7,132 nucleotides of DNA from DASRJX01 sp035649235 (GTDB lineage: Bacteria; Acidobacteriota; Polarisedimenticolia; Gp22-AA2), in NCBI GenBank assembly GCA_035649235.1, contig DASRJX010000056.1, positions 1-7,132 of the forward strand. The letters are read 5' to 3'. A program made the position numbers and the translations under genes. Shown piece by piece: positions 6,008 through 7,132 of this stretch (position 1 is its first letter; each line of letters starts with the position of its first letter). Under the pieces are notes generated by a model. It did not search any database. It was not told the DNA's origin and worked only from the letters and a program-made list of their open reading frames with translations.

Positions 6008-6418
6008 TTACGGAGCCTCGCAGAGAGAGCAGGACTTCAGGTTGGCCTTGAAGCCGGTGACCTTGTTCCGGGCGTCGGTCTCGAAGTCGATCACCTGGAT
6101 GCGCGTCTGGCCCCGGACCCGCATCTCGCCGGGGAGGTCCGTCGCCTTGCTGGTCCCGTCGGCGAGCGTCTCGGTCACGTGAAGGGCGAACGAAACGTCG
6201 GCACAGGACTCCGCGGTGTTGGCCCCGACGCCGAAGGTGTACTTCGTTCGGTGGTCGCCGGGCGTCGTGTTGTTGAGGCCGGCCGACAGCGACACCTTGC
6301 ACGACCGGTCGGCGGCCCGGCTGCTCCCGAGCAGGCCGAAACCGGCACCGATGATGAAGATGGTCGCGAACGTCAGCAGGGTCGCGATAGTGATGATGGT
6401 GGCACGGGCGGGCTGCAT
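6008..6418 (-). CDS. Small anchored or secreted four-cysteine protein, unknown function
   Basis: This 136-residue protein is not recognised. A hydrophobic segment at 8-30 (IITIATLLTFATIFIIGAGFGLL) followed by GSSRAADRS suggests a signal anchor, or a signal peptide cut near Ala35-Ala36. The remaining 100 residues are polar and rich in Thr, Ser and Val with alternating patterns that suggest a beta fold. They carry four cysteines: Cys40, Cys72, and a C-terminal CSLC pair (Cys130, Cys133) five residues or fewer from the end region. In an oxidising compartment these could form two disulfides. The start at 6418 follows GAGGAGG (6427-6433) at 8 bases; the frame runs further upstream but there overlaps the cytochrome gene on the same strand. 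A sigma70-type promoter candidate lies upstream. The glycosyltransferase follows downstream on the same strand, so a joint role in the envelope is possible but unproven. Confidence 0.75.
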   Translation of the reverse strand: MQPARATIITIATLLTFATIFIIGAGFGLLGSSRAADRSCKVSLSAGLNNTTPGDHRTKYTFGVGANTAESCADVSFALHVTETLADGTSKATDLPGEMRVRGQTRIQVIDFETDARNKVTGFKANLKSCSLCEAP

Positions 6419-6426
6419 CGGTCTGG

Positions 6427-6433
6427 CCTCCTC
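6427..6433 (-). promoter_or_regulatory. Ribosome-binding site of the four-cysteine protein
   Basis: GAGGAGG on the minus strand sits 8 bases before the ATG at 6418. It selects this start over in-frame upstream codons inside the cytochrome gene. Confidence 0.75.
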
Positions 6434-6472
6434 TCGGCCCTCGGATCGCGGTCCCAGGGCATTCTGCCGGAC

Positions 6473-6501
6473 AATGTAGGTCCCCGAGGGTGACCGGGCA
6501 A
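6473..6501 (-). promoter_or_regulatory. Candidate sigma70-type promoter for the four-cysteine protein and glycosyltransferase
   Basis: On the minus strand TTGCCC (6501-6496) and TACATT (6478-6473) are separated by exactly 17 bases. Each matches four of six consensus positions. Transcription would begin near 6466, giving a leader of roughly 45-50 bases that includes the GAGGAGG site. The setting, a 190-base gap downstream of the cytochrome gene, fits an internal promoter. Confidence 0.4.
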
Positions 6502-6608
6502 CGCGGCCACCGCCCGACCTCGATCGGCTCGGCCCAGGGCCGGGCCCGGAGGGGCTTCCCACCGGCCGGGTGTGTCGGGCTTCAAGGCAGGTTGAGCCCC
6601 GGGGACCG

Positions 6609-7132
6609 TCAGCGGGCCAGCGATCGCAGGTAGGACAGGAGGTCGCCGGCCTCGGCATCGGTGGTCTCGGGGAACCCGGGCATCCGCCCGCGCCCCTTGC
6701 GGACCGTCTCCGCGAAGTCGGCCGCCCGGTCCAGGATGCGCTGCCCCGTAAGACCGACCCCCTGCGGTCCGCCCCGCCCGTCCGCCTCGTGGCACGGCAG
6801 GCACCGGTCGCCATACAGTGCCAGTCCCCTCTCTCGATCGCCCAGGGCGAGCGCGCCGTCGGGGCCCGGCTCGAAGAGGGCGGCCGCCTCCTCCGCGGTC
6901 AGGGTCTCAGGGAGAAACGGGCCCGAATCGTGCGCATAGGTGGACGCCAGGTACGCCGCGAGCGCGTCCAGGTCCCCGGGCTCCGTCGGCGCGCCCCAGC
7001 CGCGCATCTTATCGATCGACTTCGCCCATTGCCGGTCGGTGAGCCGCTGCTGCCGCAGGAGATCCTCGGAGTGGCAGGCAAGGCAATCCTGGCGGACGAC
7101 CTCGGCGCCGGCCGGCCCTCCTAAGTCCGGCG
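6609..7132 (-). CDS. Diheme cytochrome c, C-terminal part (N-terminus beyond right edge)
   Basis: The frame is open to the right edge and ends at TGA (6611-6609), giving 173 visible residues with two c-type heme sites. The first, CLACH (16-20 of the fragment), is followed by QQRLTDRQWAKSIDKMRGWGAP, the pattern of small sulfite:cytochrome c oxidoreductase-type (SorB-like) cytochromes, with Met42 as the likely axial ligand. The second, CLPCH (110-114), is followed by a G-R-G-G-P-Q-G region and KGRGRMPGF, with Met150 as the likely axial ligand. Both halves end in a typical helix (LAAYLASTY; LLSYLRSLAR). Heme c is attached outside the cytoplasmic membrane, so this is a periplasmic or membrane-tethered electron carrier. 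The first heme is missed if one starts at the internal ATG at 7007. The partner enzyme would lie to the right, and the SorB comparison is by pattern only. Confidence 0.88.
   Translation of the reverse strand, partial: PDLGGPAGAEVVRQDCLACHSEDLLRQQRLTDRQWAKSIDKMRGWGAPTEPGDLDALAAYLASTYAHDSGPFLPETLTAEEAAALFEPGPDGALALGDRERGLALYGDRCLPCHEADGRGGPQGVGLTGQRILDRAADFAETVRKGRGRMPGFPETTDAEAGDLLSYLRSLAR

Noticed and set aside
4079..6493. An 804-codon open frame on the plus strand, antisense to the glycosyltransferase and its neighbours.
   Set aside because: It spans three well-supported minus-strand genes and their gaps. Its product is a low-complexity, Arg/Glu/Gln-rich string that mirrors hydrophobic codons on the other strand, as expected in GC-rich DNA.
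6541..6580. Possible terminator hairpin after the cytochrome gene (CCCGG...CCGGG repeats).
   Set aside because: The pairing is short with a long loop, several alternative pairings exist in this GC-rich text, and no T-tract follows.
6419..6814. An N-terminal extension of the four-cysteine protein starting at 6814.
   Set aside because: It overlaps the cytochrome c gene on the same strand in another frame, and the GAGGAGG site with a hydrophobic N-terminus clearly marks 6418 as the start.
1..7132. CRISPR array, insertion sequence, tRNA/rRNA or prophage signals.
   Set aside because: No spaced direct repeats, transposase or integrase motifs, terminal inverted repeats, or tRNA-like cloverleaf were seen on either strand.

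Overview
The window is a GC-rich stretch (roughly two thirds G+C by eye) of bacterial chromosome, with compact genes, short gaps and high-GC codon use. The mix of genes (a probable C-terminus of a large secreted BNR/VPS10-repeat protein, a Tat-exported PhoD phosphatase, a YtxH protein, a GT-C membrane glycosyltransferase and a diheme cytochrome c) fits an environmental Gram-negative such as an Acidobacteriota-like lineage. That placement is inference; no rRNA or other phylogenetic marker is present.

Layout, left to right. Positions 1-185 (+) hold the last 60 codons of a gene that enters from the left. It converges on a PhoD-family alkaline phosphatase (205-2277, -) with a Tat signal. A divergent intergenic region (2278-2537) carries an AT-rich patch and a possible 21-residue leader ORF, then a small YtxH-type membrane protein (2538-2807, +). 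A strong GC hairpin at 2850-2879 separates this gene from the convergent zinc alcohol dehydrogenase (2885-3901, -). Just upstream of the dehydrogenase on the same strand is a small secreted or anchored protein with a glycine-rich tail (3913-4287, -). Its stop codon touches the dehydrogenase ribosome-binding site, so the two are probably translated from one mRNA.

Further right, still on the minus strand, come a polytopic GT39/ArnT-like glycosyltransferase (4406-5944), a small anchored four-cysteine protein (6008-6418) with its own plausible sigma70-type promoter, and the C-terminal part of a diheme cytochrome c (6609-7132) that runs off the right edge.

Together the genes are mostly envelope and periplasm functions: phosphate release from esters, alcohol/aldehyde redox, lipid-linked sugar transfer and periplasmic electron transfer. 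I see no defence system, mobile element, CRISPR array, tRNA or rRNA, and no convincing undescribed system. The most unusual spots are small: a perfect hairpin containing the likely GTG start of the glycosyltransferase, an in-frame linker-like stretch before that start, the stop/ribosome-binding-site overlap before the dehydrogenase, and two small unrecognised exported proteins.
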